Shown here in pieces: positions 44,434 to 53,017 of a stretch of 64,000 nt of DNA; position 1 is the stretch's first letter, and each line of letters starts with the position of its first letter. The stretch lies in assembly GCF_004307455.1 (NCBI RefSeq), contig NZ_SEWX01000008.1:248001-312000 (forward strand), in the 5' to 3' direction. Under the pieces are notes generated by a model. The model searched no databases. It had not been told where the DNA came from and was given only the letters and a program-made list of their open reading frames with translations. The position numbers and the translations under genes were made by a program. Source of the DNA: Aquirufa nivalisilvae. GTDB taxonomy: Bacteria > Bacteroidota > Bacteroidia > Cytophagales > Spirosomataceae.

Positions 44434-46269
44434 ATGTGTGGAATCGTAGCATATATAGGTCATCAAGCAGCCTATCCGATCATATTAAAAGGTTTAAAAA
44501 GATTAGAATATAGGGGCTACGATAGTTCTGGAATTGCCTTATATGGTAATCAAATCGAATCCTACAAAAAGAAGGGCCGAGTAAGTGAGTTAGAAACCTG
44601 GAATGCCCCTATTTTGCAAGAAGCACATGCTGGAATTGGTCATACGCGTTGGGCAACCCACGGAGAACCCACCGATGCCAATGCCCATCCACATCAATCC
44701 AATAGTGGTAAAATCACTTTGGTGCACAATGGAATAATTGAAAACTATGCCTCATTAAAGGCTGAATTAATCCAAAAAGGCTATACGTTTAAAAGTGAAA
44801 CAGACACCGAAGTATTGGTTAATTTCATTGAAGACATCCAAATCAACAACCATTCTACCTTAGAAGAGGCCATGCGCATTGCCTTGAAAAGGGTAGTTGG
44901 GGCCTATGTCATTATTGTCTTAGAAGAAGGTTATCCAGACAGATTAATTGCTGCCCGAAAAGGTAGTCCTTTGGTGATTGGTGTAGGAGAAGGAGAACAC
45001 TTTTTAGCTTCGGACGCCTCGCCCATCATTGAATATACCAAGAGCGTTATTTATGTCAATGATTATGAATTGGCTATTATTTCTAAAGATGACATCATCT
45101 TAAAAAATCTAGGTAATGAGCCTGTAACACCTTATATCCAACAATTGGATATGGAGTTGGCTCAAATAGAAAAAGGAGGTTTTGATCATTTCATGTTGAA
45201 AGAAATCTTTGATCAGCCAGCCAGTTTAACGGATTGTTTACGAGGTAGACTGGATGTTGCGAGCTTAAGTTTAACCTTAGCTGGTGTAGACCAACATTTA
45301 TCGGTGTTCACCCAAGCGAAACGCATCATCATTGTGGCCTGCGGAACCAGTTGGCATGCTGGCCTGATTGCCGAATACATGATCGAAACGATTTGTCGGA
45401 TTCCTGTAGAGGTAGAATATGCTTCTGAGTTCCGATACCGGAACCCCATCATACATTCTGGGGATGTGATTATAGCGATCTCCCAAAGTGGTGAAACAGC
45501 TGATACATTGGTGGCGATCGAACGAGCCAAGGAACAAGGAGCCTTTATTTTTGGGGTAGTCAATGCAGTGGGGTCATCTATTGCAAGACTTTCTCATGCA
45601 GGAGCTTACACTCATGCAGGACCGGAGATTGGGGTAGCCAGTACCAAAGCCTTTACGGCACAATTAACCGTGTTGGCCATGATGGCCTTGAAAATTGGTA
45701 AAGCCAAGCAAACATTAACTGATGCCGATTACAAGCATTATTTAGTGGAACTATCTCAAATCCCAGAGAAAGTTCAGGTGATTTTATCCTCTCATGAATT
45801 GATAAAAGAAGTCGCTCAAGTTTATGCCGAAGCAAACAACTTCTTATTTTTAGGGAGAGGCTATAATTTCCCGGTAGCCTTGGAGGCAGCCTTGAAATTG
45901 AAAGAGGTGAGTTATATCCCATGTTCGGGATACCCATCGGGAGAGGTAAAACATGGCCCTATCGCCTTGGTGGACGAGACCTTACCGACTTTATTCATTG
46001 CTACCAAAGACAAATATTACGATAAGATTGTCAGCAACATTCAGGAAATCAAAGCCCGCAAAGGCAAAGTGATAGCCATCATCAATCCGGACGACACGGC
46101 CATCCGAGGCGTATCGGATCATGTGATGGAAGTCCCTGAAACCGATGAATTATTGGCGCCATTATTAACAGTCATTCCTACCCAATTAATGTCGTACTAC
46201 ATTGGCGTATTACGCGGATTGGATGTCGATAAGCCAAGAAATTTGGCTAAGAGTGTGACGGTGGAGTAG
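44434..46269 (+). CDS. glmS: Glutamine-fructose-6-phosphate aminotransferase
   Basis: Cytoplasmic enzyme of 611 residues that makes glucosamine-6-phosphate from fructose-6-phosphate and glutamine, the first step toward UDP-GlcNAc. The N-terminal glutamine amidotransferase domain begins MCGIVAYIG with the nucleophile Cys2 (Cys1 after Met removal), followed by RLEYRGYDSSGIAL and HTRWATHGEP. Two SIS isomerase domains follow (about 285-420 and 455-600), with ACGTSWHAG, ISQSGETADT, and the terminal NLAKSVTVE. Length and motifs are standard. The gene is transcribed alone after a 263-bp gap; an accessory island starts just downstream. Confidence 0.97.
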   Translation: MCGIVAYIGHQAAYPIILKGLKRLEYRGYDSSGIALYGNQIESYKKKGRVSELETWNAPILQEAHAGIGHTRWATHGEPTDANAHPHQSNSGKITLVHNGIIENYASLKAELIQKGYTFKSETDTEVLVNFIEDIQINNHSTLEEAMRIALKRVVGAYVIIVLEEGYPDRLIAARKGSPLVIGVGEGEHFLASDASPIIEYTKSVIYVNDYELAIISKDDIILKNLGNEPVTPYIQQLDMELAQIEKGGFDHFMLKEIFDQPASLTDCLRGRLDVASLSLTLAGVDQHLSVFTQAKRIIIVACGTSWHAGLIAEYMIETICRIPVEVEYASEFRYRNPIIHSGDVIIAISQSGETADTLVAIERAKEQGAFIFGVVNAVGSSIARLSHAGAYTHAGPEIGVASTKAFTAQLTVLAMMALKIGKAKQTLTDADYKHYLVELSQIPEKVQVILSSHELIKEVAQVYAEANNFLFLGRGYNFPVALEAALKLKEVSYIPCSGYPSGEVKHGPIALVDETLPTLFIATKDKYYDKIVSNIQEIKARKGKVIAIINPDDTAIRGVSDHVMEVPETDELLAPLLTVIPTQLMSYYIGVLRGLDVDKPRNLAKSVTVE

Positions 46270-46321
46270 ATCGGGAAGGGTTGACTTCGAGAGCCTCAGC
46301 CAACGTTTTTTAGCTTAAATG

Positions 46322-46359
46322 CTGTTCGACATGTTCCGAAGGGGCATGTAGGACGACAG
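46322..46359. other. Imperfect hairpin downstream of glmS
   Basis: CTGT (46322-46325) and ACATG (46329-46333) pair with CATGT (46345-46349) and ACAG (46356-46359), with an uneven internal loop. No T run follows. Possible weak terminator or boundary mark of the island. Confidence 0.3.
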
Positions 46360-46423
46360 ATATATTCAATTAACTTTATCAGACGTCATTGAGATATAAG
46401 TCTGTCTGTATTATTGAGCGCTT

Positions 46424-47314
46424 TTATTGAGGTTCTGCTACAATCATAAACTCGTCTGCTGGTTCACCATATTGTGTCCATTCATTAACAAGAGAAGGTA
46501 TCCGATTAATAACTTCTCTGCCAAAAATTACTTCTGTAACTAAACCCATATGCATTGAATCAATGAGTCTACATAGATATGAACGGCCACAAGTCCACCA
46601 TGTGTAATAATCATCAACTACCAAATAGTGTTTGATTTCACGTCCAAGATTCGTTTTTGCTTCCCAAAGTTCCCAGCCATCCAATTGTGTTTCGTATACA
46701 CCATCAGCAACCCTACTTCCAAAAGTAGTTGTATAGTAATACTCTTTTATTTCCCAAATTGCTCTTGGATCTTTGATACATGGAAAAGCACCATCTACAC
46801 GTCTTGATAAAGTTCGAACAGGGAAGTCGTCAACAGTTATAGCAGTAAGTTCTCTTGGGTCATAATCGCATTGAAATGTTCCTTTGTTCGTTTCAATTAA
46901 CATATTAACTAAGCCTGTTAAGAATGCATAATCTTTTTTTTCACCTGTCTGCTTGTTAAACGGCAATGGACAAGTTGGATTAAGCTTAGCCTTTTGGGAA
47001 TTAAAAAGTTCTCTTGCTTCATCCTTGTTCATTAGATTGGGTTCAACGTGGTTTATTAGTAATTCGCCACGAAAGCGCATATAATCTAAAATTAATTCCC
47101 CCAATGGAGTAAGAGTTTCACCTTGAACTAATCTTGAAACATTCAACCCTTCTGAAATAAAGGTTTCAATAATTTGCTCTTTAGTCGGAATTACAAATCC
47201 TGGGCTCGGATTAACTTTTGATTTTCTCTCTGTATAACCAAGTCTTTGATTCAATAATTTAATATTTGCCCAAAACTCTAAGCCTAGGTGCATATATCGT
47301 TCATTTGGTCGCAT
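46424..47314 (-). CDS. Putative type II restriction endonuclease
   Basis: Protein of 296 residues with no signal peptide. A PD-(D/E)xK-like core is visible: Asp174 in RRVDGAFP and Glu188-Ile-Lys190 in WEIKEYY, the spacing expected for a Mg-dependent nuclease. I do not recognise its specificity family. The assignment rests mainly on context: its gene overlaps a small XRE controller gene by 14 bp, and a DNA adenine methyltransferase is divergently encoded next to it. It would cleave DNA at sites not protected by that methyltransferase. Confidence 0.75.
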   Translation of the reverse strand: MRPNERYMHLGLEFWANIKLLNQRLGYTERKSKVNPSPGFVIPTKEQIIETFISEGLNVSRLVQGETLTPLGELILDYMRFRGELLINHVEPNLMNKDEARELFNSQKAKLNPTCPLPFNKQTGEKKDYAFLTGLVNMLIETNKGTFQCDYDPRELTAITVDDFPVRTLSRRVDGAFPCIKDPRAIWEIKEYYYTTTFGSRVADGVYETQLDGWELWEAKTNLGREIKHYLVVDDYYTWWTCGRSYLCRLIDSMHMGLVTEVIFGREVINRIPSLVNEWTQYGEPADEFMIVAEPQ

Positions 47315-47552
47315 TTAATTTTTTTTCAAATTCATTTATAAAATCCACTAGAGAAACACCTAAGCATTCAACAATCATTTTGAGTTCGATGAGATCTACT
47401 CTTCGTTCACCACTTTCAATTTTGCTAATAAATGATTGAGGCACACTTAATTTTTCAGCTAAGTGTGATTGTAGCAAATTATTTCCAACCCTTAAGCTAT
47501 AAAGGGTTTCAAGTAAAATTTTATACTCTTTTGTATGAATGCTCTTTTTCAC
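47301..47552 (-). CDS. XRE family controller (C) protein of the R-M system
   Basis: DNA-binding protein of 83 residues starting at a GTG. The helix-turn-helix spans about 27-46 ([20 protein letters not shown]), followed by the ERRVDLIEL segment typical of restriction controller proteins. It probably binds the repeated sites between itself and the methyltransferase gene to delay endonuclease expression until DNA is methylated. The gene overlaps the endonuclease gene by 14 bp, so both are made from one message. Confidence 0.85.
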   Translation of the reverse strand: MKKSIHTKEYKILLETLYSLRVGNNLLQSHLAEKLSVPQSFISKIESGERRVDLIELKMIVECLGVSLVDFINEFEKKLNATK

Positions 47553-47564
47553 GGGATGAAAGTA

Positions 47565-47596
47565 TATCCCAATTTAGGATAACCCAAAATAGGATA
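47565..47596. promoter_or_regulatory. Candidate controller-protein operators of the R-M cassette
   Basis: TATCCCAATTTAGGATA (47565-47581) is an inverted repeat TATCC-n7-GGATA. The related CCCAAAATAGGATA follows at 47583-47596, giving a 15-bp direct repeat of CCCAAnnTAGGATA. The sites sit 13 bp before the controller start and 34 bp before the methyltransferase start, as in other C-protein systems. Confidence 0.6.
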
Positions 47597-47629
47597 TTGA
47601 CATAATTGTTCTTAAGTTCGTCCAAAATT

Positions 47630-48514
47630 ATGAATATGCAATTAACGATTGATTCTAAGTTTGCAACTTTCACGCCGCCTAAATCTCAATTATTAAAGTG
47701 GGTTGGGAATAAACAAAAGTTTGCCGGTGAGATTTCTAAGTGCTTTCCTGCTGACTTCAAAACTTTTTATGAGCCATTTCTCGGAAGTGGGGCAGTGATG
47801 GCCACTGTTGCTCCGCAAAGAGGTGTTGGTTCTGATATTTTCCAGCCGCTTGTAGAGATTTGGAAAAAGCTTAAGGAAAACCCTAACGAATTAATTGAAT
47901 GGTATGCTCAAAGAAGAAATCGCATCGAAACCGAAAATCCAGTAAATGTCTATGAGGATGTTAAGGCCTCATTTAATAAAGAACACAATGGCGCAGATTT
48001 TTTATATCTAACTAGAACTTGTTATGGTGGAATAGTTAGGTTCAGAAAATCTGATGGATATATGAGCACACCCTGTGGAATTCATACCCCTATACCTGTA
48101 ACTACATTTGAGAAGCGAGTTCATGAATGGAAAAATAGAATGAAAAATGTAAGTTTCATTCATGCAGATTACAGAGAGGTTTTTAGCCTTGCAAAAAAAG
48201 GCGATTTGATTTATTGTGACCCCCCATACTCTCATAGCCAAAGTATACTATACGGTGCACAAGATTTTAAATTAGATGAACTATTTATTGAAATTGATAA
48301 GGCAAAATCAAAGGGCGTTCGTGTCGCATTAAGTATTGATGGTAGCAAAAAATCTGGAAATTATTTGTGCGATCTTCCTATACCAGACAAATTATTTGAA
48401 GAAGAAATGTTCATATCATTAGGTCGATCTATGCTAAGGAGATTTCAGCTAGAGGGTCAAACACTAGAGTCAGAGTTAGTGTCTGATAGATTGCTGTTAA
48501 ACTATTCCTTATAA
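47630..48514 (+). CDS. DNA adenine methyltransferase, D12 class (Dam/DpnM-like)
   Basis: N6-adenine methyltransferase of 294 residues from the ATG at 47630; an upstream TTG frame is unlikely. AdoMet-binding motif FYEPFLGSGAV (47-57) and catalytic DPPY (197-200) are present, with the N-terminal KWVGNK (23-28) typical of the alpha D12 class. The class includes enzymes for GATC and several other sequences, so the target is not predicted. It is divergent from the controller and endonuclease genes and completes a type II R-M cassette. Confidence 0.92.
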   Translation: MNMQLTIDSKFATFTPPKSQLLKWVGNKQKFAGEISKCFPADFKTFYEPFLGSGAVMATVAPQRGVGSDIFQPLVEIWKKLKENPNELIEWYAQRRNRIETENPVNVYEDVKASFNKEHNGADFLYLTRTCYGGIVRFRKSDGYMSTPCGIHTPIPVTTFEKRVHEWKNRMKNVSFIHADYREVFSLAKKGDLIYCDPPYSHSQSILYGAQDFKLDELFIEIDKAKSKGVRVALSIDGSKKSGNYLCDLPIPDKLFEEEMFISLGRSMLRRFQLEGQTLESELVSDRLLLNYSL

Positions 48515-48700
48515 GTTTTGGCGTCTAAATCAGTTGACCACTAAAGTTCCCTCGCTTGGCAAAGTGACAGGCAGATTACGTGGCATAAAAATATCAATAC
48601 CTCATAAAATCTATTCGAAGTAGAATGATCAATTAACTGAGTCACCCGCGATTTAACCAAACACCCGTTTTAGGCTAGCATAGGCATATTAGATATGTAT

Positions 48701-49705
48701 TCAAATCTGATTTAATTCAAACGCATATTCATAACTGATTACTTTTTTTTCTTTTTCATTTTTCTTCCAAGCTTCTTCCAAATGACTTAATTTGATAATG
48801 TCGTTAGTGTTTGTTTCTTTAAATACGCTTGCTACTTTTTCTAAAGTTTCCAATTCAATTTCTGTAAATAGATCCGCATTAAAATTTCGTTCTTTTCTTG
48901 CTTTGAACTGTTCTCCTGAGTAACCATTAGGAAATTCTGTAGTAAGAATATCTATTTCATCTTCGTTGGCTAAATACTCAAATATACTTTGAAAATTATT
49001 TGGCACAGGCCCCATATCAATGGCTTTGTAACGCACTCCACTAATGGAAAAACAACTTTGTTTAAACATTAAAAAATCGGCATAGAACAAGAGTTTGTTC
49101 ATCTTGGTTTTAAATGGCGATAGTCTTTCGGAAAAATAAACCACCATTTCAGTAAACTTTTCAAAGTTAGGATTTCTGTATCCTGAATAAATATCTGCCA
49201 TATGATTGCCTAATAAATATTCTTTGAAATTCAAATTGAAAATGTTTCGTTTTTTGTCGTCTGCCAGTAATTGTGCTTTCTGAATTAATCTGGTTTTGAC
49301 TTTTTCATCTAACGTGCCACACAATTCCATCATATCAATAAATCTCTTTGGTTCGTCCACCATCTGAATCAATTTGGCATTTGCAACACTGGGCATTTCG
49401 CCTGCTTCATATTGACGATAACTGTTTACCCCAAAACCTAAAATCTCCGACATCTTGGCTGCTGATAAACCATACTTCTCCCTAATTCTAATTATTTCGT
49501 CTGGAAAGGGAATATTGAATTTGTCCCGATATTGGTTATATACCTGATTCATATTCACTTCATCTATTGATGTGGTGGTAAATTGTTCTCCGCTGTCCTC
49601 GCATTTATAATAATGAAAAACAATTTCAAATGTTTCCTTTCTGAAATCCATCGACCTACGTTCCTTAATCAATTTCATTTCATTACCTGTGATTGGACTT
49701 TTCAT
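48701..49705 (-). CDS. MqsA-like HTH antitoxin fused to a Panacea (DUF4065) domain
   Basis: Cytoplasmic protein of 334 residues. Residues 1-60 align in layout with the MqsA N-terminal zinc domain (SPITGNEMKLIKERR..., KCEDSGEQF), but the zinc cysteines are mostly replaced: the first CxxC is SPIT and the second keeps only one Cys (CEDS). The HTH (about 75-105, LSAAKMSEILGFGVNSYRQYE) matches MqsA closely in pattern. The C-terminal part (about 195-300: KTKMNKLLFYADFLMF...AIDMGPVPNNF) is a Panacea domain, which neutralises diverse toxins. It starts 6 bp after the toxin stop, the toxin-first order of mqsRA. Probably both antitoxin and autorepressor. Confidence 0.83.
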   Translation of the reverse strand: MKSPITGNEMKLIKERRSMDFRKETFEIVFHYYKCEDSGEQFTTTSIDEVNMNQVYNQYRDKFNIPFPDEIIRIREKYGLSAAKMSEILGFGVNSYRQYEAGEMPSVANAKLIQMVDEPKRFIDMMELCGTLDEKVKTRLIQKAQLLADDKKRNIFNLNFKEYLLGNHMADIYSGYRNPNFEKFTEMVVYFSERLSPFKTKMNKLLFYADFLMFKQSCFSISGVRYKAIDMGPVPNNFQSIFEYLANEDEIDILTTEFPNGYSGEQFKARKERNFNADLFTEIELETLEKVASVFKETNTNDIIKLSHLEEAWKKNEKEKKVISYEYAFELNQI

Positions 49706-49711
49706 GTTGTT

Positions 49712-50059
49712 CTATTTTAAAGGATAGTACATTTTGTGCAGTGCCAAGTGAAAGGAAATACAGATAACATTACTACCCACTGCTCCCAATGTAACTTTTA
49801 TATATACTTCCTTATTCTTGATGGTTTTGCCAAACACCCACATATAAGCACCTCCGTATAGTTTTTCTTCTAATGGGCCTTCGCTGTAATCTTTGGTTTC
49901 AAGTGCTTCCAGAATGGCTTTTCGGTCTATGGGTCGAAGTTCTAAATCTACTAGCGCTTGGGCATTTTTGCCTCTCTCGTCACGAAAGAGCACATCCCAA
50001 ATCTTCATCTTTTCTTTGAAGTCTTTTAAAAAGGATGCTACTTCCGTTTCTGTGATCAT
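49712..50059 (-). CDS. MqsR-like toxin partner of the Panacea antitoxin
   Basis: Protein of 115 residues. The second half follows the MqsR pattern: a helix, then KLYGGAYMWVFGKTI...EVYIKVTLG and ICISFHLAL, corresponding to the MqsR segments around the conserved Tyr (VYLK) and the final SFKEK strand. The conserved Tyr and Lys after it are kept, but the Gln near WQ and the Lys of SFKEK are not, so RNase activity in the MqsR manner is uncertain. It is the first gene of the two-gene operon. Assignment is by pattern and by the partner; another RelE-fold toxin type is possible. Confidence 0.7.
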   Translation of the reverse strand: MITETEVASFLKDFKEKMKIWDVLFRDERGKNAQALVDLELRPIDRKAILEALETKDYSEGPLEEKLYGGAYMWVFGKTIKNKEVYIKVTLGAVGSNVICISFHLALHKMYYPLK

Positions 50060-50104
50060 ACATTGGTTTGGGACTTCAAATTTACAGCTAAATTTCTAAT
50101 TAAA

Positions 50105-50158
50105 AACTATAAAGTTGTAATTTTAAATATATTTGTGCTATATATGCAACTATAAAGT
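50105..50158 (-). promoter_or_regulatory. Direct repeats, candidate operators of the toxin-antitoxin operon
   Basis: AACTATAAAGT occurs at 50105-50115 and 50148-50158, 43 bp apart (about four helical turns) and 46-99 bp before the toxin start. The first copy extends to the palindrome AACT-ATAA-AGTT. These are plausible binding sites for the HTH of the antitoxin. Confidence 0.5.
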
Positions 50159-50396
50159 GTCTATCTAATCTACTTAAACGAACTCCCAATATTTGTTTGG
50201 AGCAAATATTACTATTTTGAAATTTCAGTTCTTTTACACTTGCCCCTAATGCACTTACCCATCCAATTTTACATAAATCAACTAGGCTTTATTTCGTTTT
50301 ACAAATTCTGAAATTATACAATTTAATTTACAAATAATCCAATAGATAGATTATTTGATGAACGGTTTTGATAGCCAATTGCACAGAATTCCCACC

Positions 50397-50429
50397 AACG
50401 CTGTCAAGGTTTAAAACCTTGACAGCGTT
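50397..50429. repeat. 33-bp palindromic repeat, copy 3 of 4
   Basis: Arms AACGCTGTCAAGGTT and AACCTTGACAGCGTT, fully complementary, spacer TAA. The only copy with perfect arms. It lies between divergent genes at the right border of the R-M/toxin-antitoxin island. Confidence 0.9.
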
Positions 50430-50509
50430 AGGTGCAAACCTAGCATTTTTCAATCAAAAACAAGGGTGTCTCCCTGCAGATTATCAGTAGATCGATATTT
50501 TTTTAGCCT

Positions 50510-50540
50510 TTTGTAGATGCTTGGAATCTTCCTATCTTTA
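50510..50540 (+). promoter_or_regulatory. Bacteroidota-type promoter before the DUF4965 gene
   Basis: TTTG (50510-50513), 19 bp, then TATCTTTA (50533-50540), matching the -33 TTTG / -7 TAnnTTTG pattern except for the last base. It lies 19 bp upstream of the start codon. Confidence 0.5.
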
Positions 50541-50558
50541 ATTCCATAAATCTTCCCT

Positions 50559-53012
50559 ATGAAATCATTTTTCCTGTTCGCTAGTTTAGCGTTGTTTGGC
50601 TTTTTTGCCCAAGCCCAAGTCAGTAAAGCTCCTGCCTATCCGCTCATCACCCATGACCCATACTTCAGTGTTTGGTCTTTTACAGACCAATTAAATCAAT
50701 CTGTTACGCGGCATTGGACTGGCTCTGATCAATCTTTAGTGGGCCTATTGGAAGTAGACGGGAAAACCTATCAATTTCTAGGTGCCTTGCAATATCCCTC
50801 CACGGGCATTGTTGCCCATGCCGAAAATAATCAGCCGATCGAGGTGCAATACACGGAAACCAAACCGGCCGAGGATTGGATGACTTCCAACTTCAATGAT
50901 ACCTATTGGAATAAAGGTAAACTGCCTTTTGGCAAAGGCTGGGACAATAAATGGAATACGCCTTGGAACACCAAAAACATTTGGGTAAGACGTGCCTTTG
51001 ATTTACAAGACATCGACATTGATCAATTAATCCTTCAGCTGCGCCATGATGATGACGTGGAAGTTTACCTAAACGGATATTCTGTTTATTCTTGCGAAAA
51101 CTGCCATACCAAGCAATTGAAAGATTATCCACTTAGTGATATCATTAAAAGCAAGTTGAAAAAAGGCAAAAACATCTTGGCCATTCATTGCATGAATCCC
51201 GTAGGAAATTCTTGGCTGGATGCCGGTTTTGCTAATCAAACACGCTCCACTCAGTCGAACCTAGCGATACAAAACTCCGTTCAAATCACCGCTACACAGA
51301 CGAGCTACCAGTTCACCTGTGGAACTGTTAAATTACAAGTAAATTTCCTTTCTCCGCTCTTAGCATCCAACCTAGATTTACTTTCAAGACCTGTTTCTTA
51401 CATCAATTTTGGCATACAATCCACAGATAATAAAACGCATAAAACCAAAATCACTTTTGGCATGTCTTCGGATATAGCTAAAAATGAAAAGGAACAAATG
51501 GTCCAAGTAAGCACGGGCAAAAAAGGCAATGTTCGCTATTTGAAAACGGGGCTCAGTCAACAAAAAGTACTCAATAAAGTGGGCGACGATGTTCGAATCG
51601 ACTGGGGATATGCCTATTTAGCGACTAATCAAGCTAAGCAGCAATTAAAGACGCTTTCTCAATCTCAATTGATGAGCCTTGCCGATGGCAAAAAACCTTC
51701 CAGCGAATCGGGCAGTACAGATTATCTGGTTGCCTCATGGGATGTAAACGCCACTAAATCCAATCAAAATTCGAGCATCATGCTGGCTTATGATGATTTG
51801 TATTCCATCCAGTATTTCCAGAAAAATTTACAAGCATGGTGGAAAAAGAACTTTGCCAGCATGGATGATTTGCTAGTAAGAGCTGCGCAAGAATATCCGA
51901 GTATTCTGAGTCAATGTAAAAACTTCGACAAACAGTTATATCAAGAAGCGCTTCAAGCTGGAGGAAAAGAATATGCGGAACTATGTGTAGCTGCCTACCG
52001 ACAATCCCTGGCGGCACATAAATTAGTTCGAGGAGAAAAAAATGAGGTACTTTTTCCTCAAAAAGAAAACTTCAGTAATGGTTCTATTTGGACGGTGGAC
52101 GTCACCTATCCTTCTGCCCCTTTGAGCCTTATCTACAATACCAAATTACTGCGTGGTATGGTGGAGCCTTTGATTTATTACAGTGAAAGTGGCCAATGGA
52201 AAAAACCTTTCCCGGCACATGACATTGGTACCTATCCTTTGGCGAATGGACAAACCTATCCGGAAGATATGCCAGTGGAAGAAGCTGGAAATATGATTCT
52301 GTTGACTGCGGCCATTTGTAAGGAAGAAAACAGCACTCAAATCGCCAAAGCACATTGGCCTACCCTAACCCGCTGGGTGGATTTTTTAGTTAAAGACGGA
52401 TTAGATCCTGCCAATCAATTATGTACGGATGATTTTGCTGGACATTTGGACCGCAATGCGAATCTATCCATCAAAGCGATAGTAGGTATCGGGTCTTATG
52501 CTCAGATGGCCCGACAAATGGGTTTGAAAAGCACTGCTGACTCCATGCAAAGTATTGCTAAAAAATATGCATTAAAATGGATGGAAATGGCAGAAGAAGG
52601 AGATCATTATGCCTTGACATTCAACAAAAACAATACGTGGAGTCAAAAGTATAACCTTGTTTGGGACAAATTATTAGGACTCAATCTATTTCCGAGATAT
52701 GTGTACGAAAAAGAAATGGCCTACTATTTGAAAAAACAAAACACCTATGGTTTGCCTTTGGACAGTAGAAAAACCTATACCAAAAGTGATTGGATTATGT
52801 GGACGGCCACCCTCTCAGACAAACCTGCAGAATTCAAGGCTTTGGTACATCCTATCTATCAATTCATGTTAGAAAGTCCATCGCGCGTACCTTTAAGTGA
52901 CTGGCATGAAACAACTAATGGGAAACAAGTTGGTTTCCAAGCTAGAAGTGTGGTGGGTGGCTATTTCATTAAAATGTTAGAACAGCGTTGGGCCAAACAT
53001 AAAAAGAAATAA
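50559..53012 (+). CDS. DUF4964/DUF5127/DUF4965/DUF1793 protein (glutaminase A-like)
   Basis: Secreted protein of 817 residues with signal cut near FFAQAQ. The N-terminus (APAYPLITHDPYFSVWSFTD) is the DUF4964-like start of this family. A galactose-binding-like insert (about 105-225: HDDDVEVYLNGYSVYS, KGKNILAIHCMNP) precedes the DUF5127/4965 beta part. The C-terminal alpha/alpha domain (about 450-810) has EYAELCVAAYRQSLAAHK, TVDVTYPSAPL, HDIGTYP, and DWIMWTATL. The family includes fungal glutaminase A and many uncharacterised proteins of sugar-degrading Bacteroidota, where a glycosidase role is suspected. First gene of a plus-strand run; the dehydrogenase follows after 5 bp. Confidence 0.85.
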   Translation: MKSFFLFASLALFGFFAQAQVSKAPAYPLITHDPYFSVWSFTDQLNQSVTRHWTGSDQSLVGLLEVDGKTYQFLGALQYPSTGIVAHAENNQPIEVQYTETKPAEDWMTSNFNDTYWNKGKLPFGKGWDNKWNTPWNTKNIWVRRAFDLQDIDIDQLILQLRHDDDVEVYLNGYSVYSCENCHTKQLKDYPLSDIIKSKLKKGKNILAIHCMNPVGNSWLDAGFANQTRSTQSNLAIQNSVQITATQTSYQFTCGTVKLQVNFLSPLLASNLDLLSRPVSYINFGIQSTDNKTHKTKITFGMSSDIAKNEKEQMVQVSTGKKGNVRYLKTGLSQQKVLNKVGDDVRIDWGYAYLATNQAKQQLKTLSQSQLMSLADGKKPSSESGSTDYLVASWDVNATKSNQNSSIMLAYDDLYSIQYFQKNLQAWWKKNFASMDDLLVRAAQEYPSILSQCKNFDKQLYQEALQAGGKEYAELCVAAYRQSLAAHKLVRGEKNEVLFPQKENFSNGSIWTVDVTYPSAPLSLIYNTKLLRGMVEPLIYYSESGQWKKPFPAHDIGTYPLANGQTYPEDMPVEEAGNMILLTAAICKEENSTQIAKAHWPTLTRWVDFLVKDGLDPANQLCTDDFAGHLDRNANLSIKAIVGIGSYAQMARQMGLKSTADSMQSIAKKYALKWMEMAEEGDHYALTFNKNNTWSQKYNLVWDKLLGLNLFPRYVYEKEMAYYLKKQNTYGLPLDSRKTYTKSDWIMWTATLSDKPAEFKALVHPIYQFMLESPSRVPLSDWHETTNGKQVGFQARSVVGGYFIKMLEQRWAKHKKK

Positions 53013-53017
53013 TAGCT

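Larger units (their letters stand above)
50060..50558. other. Intergenic region between the toxin-antitoxin pair and the DUF4965 gene
   Basis: About 500 bp between divergent genes. It contains two direct repeats before the toxin gene, the third 33-bp palindrome, and one promoter-like sequence before the plus-strand gene. The remainder is AT-rich and shows nothing else. Confidence 0.6.

Noticed and set aside
48515-48700. Attachment site or remnant at the join between the methyltransferase and the antitoxin
   Set aside because: The 186 bp show no clear direct repeat matching another part of the island and no open frame of note.
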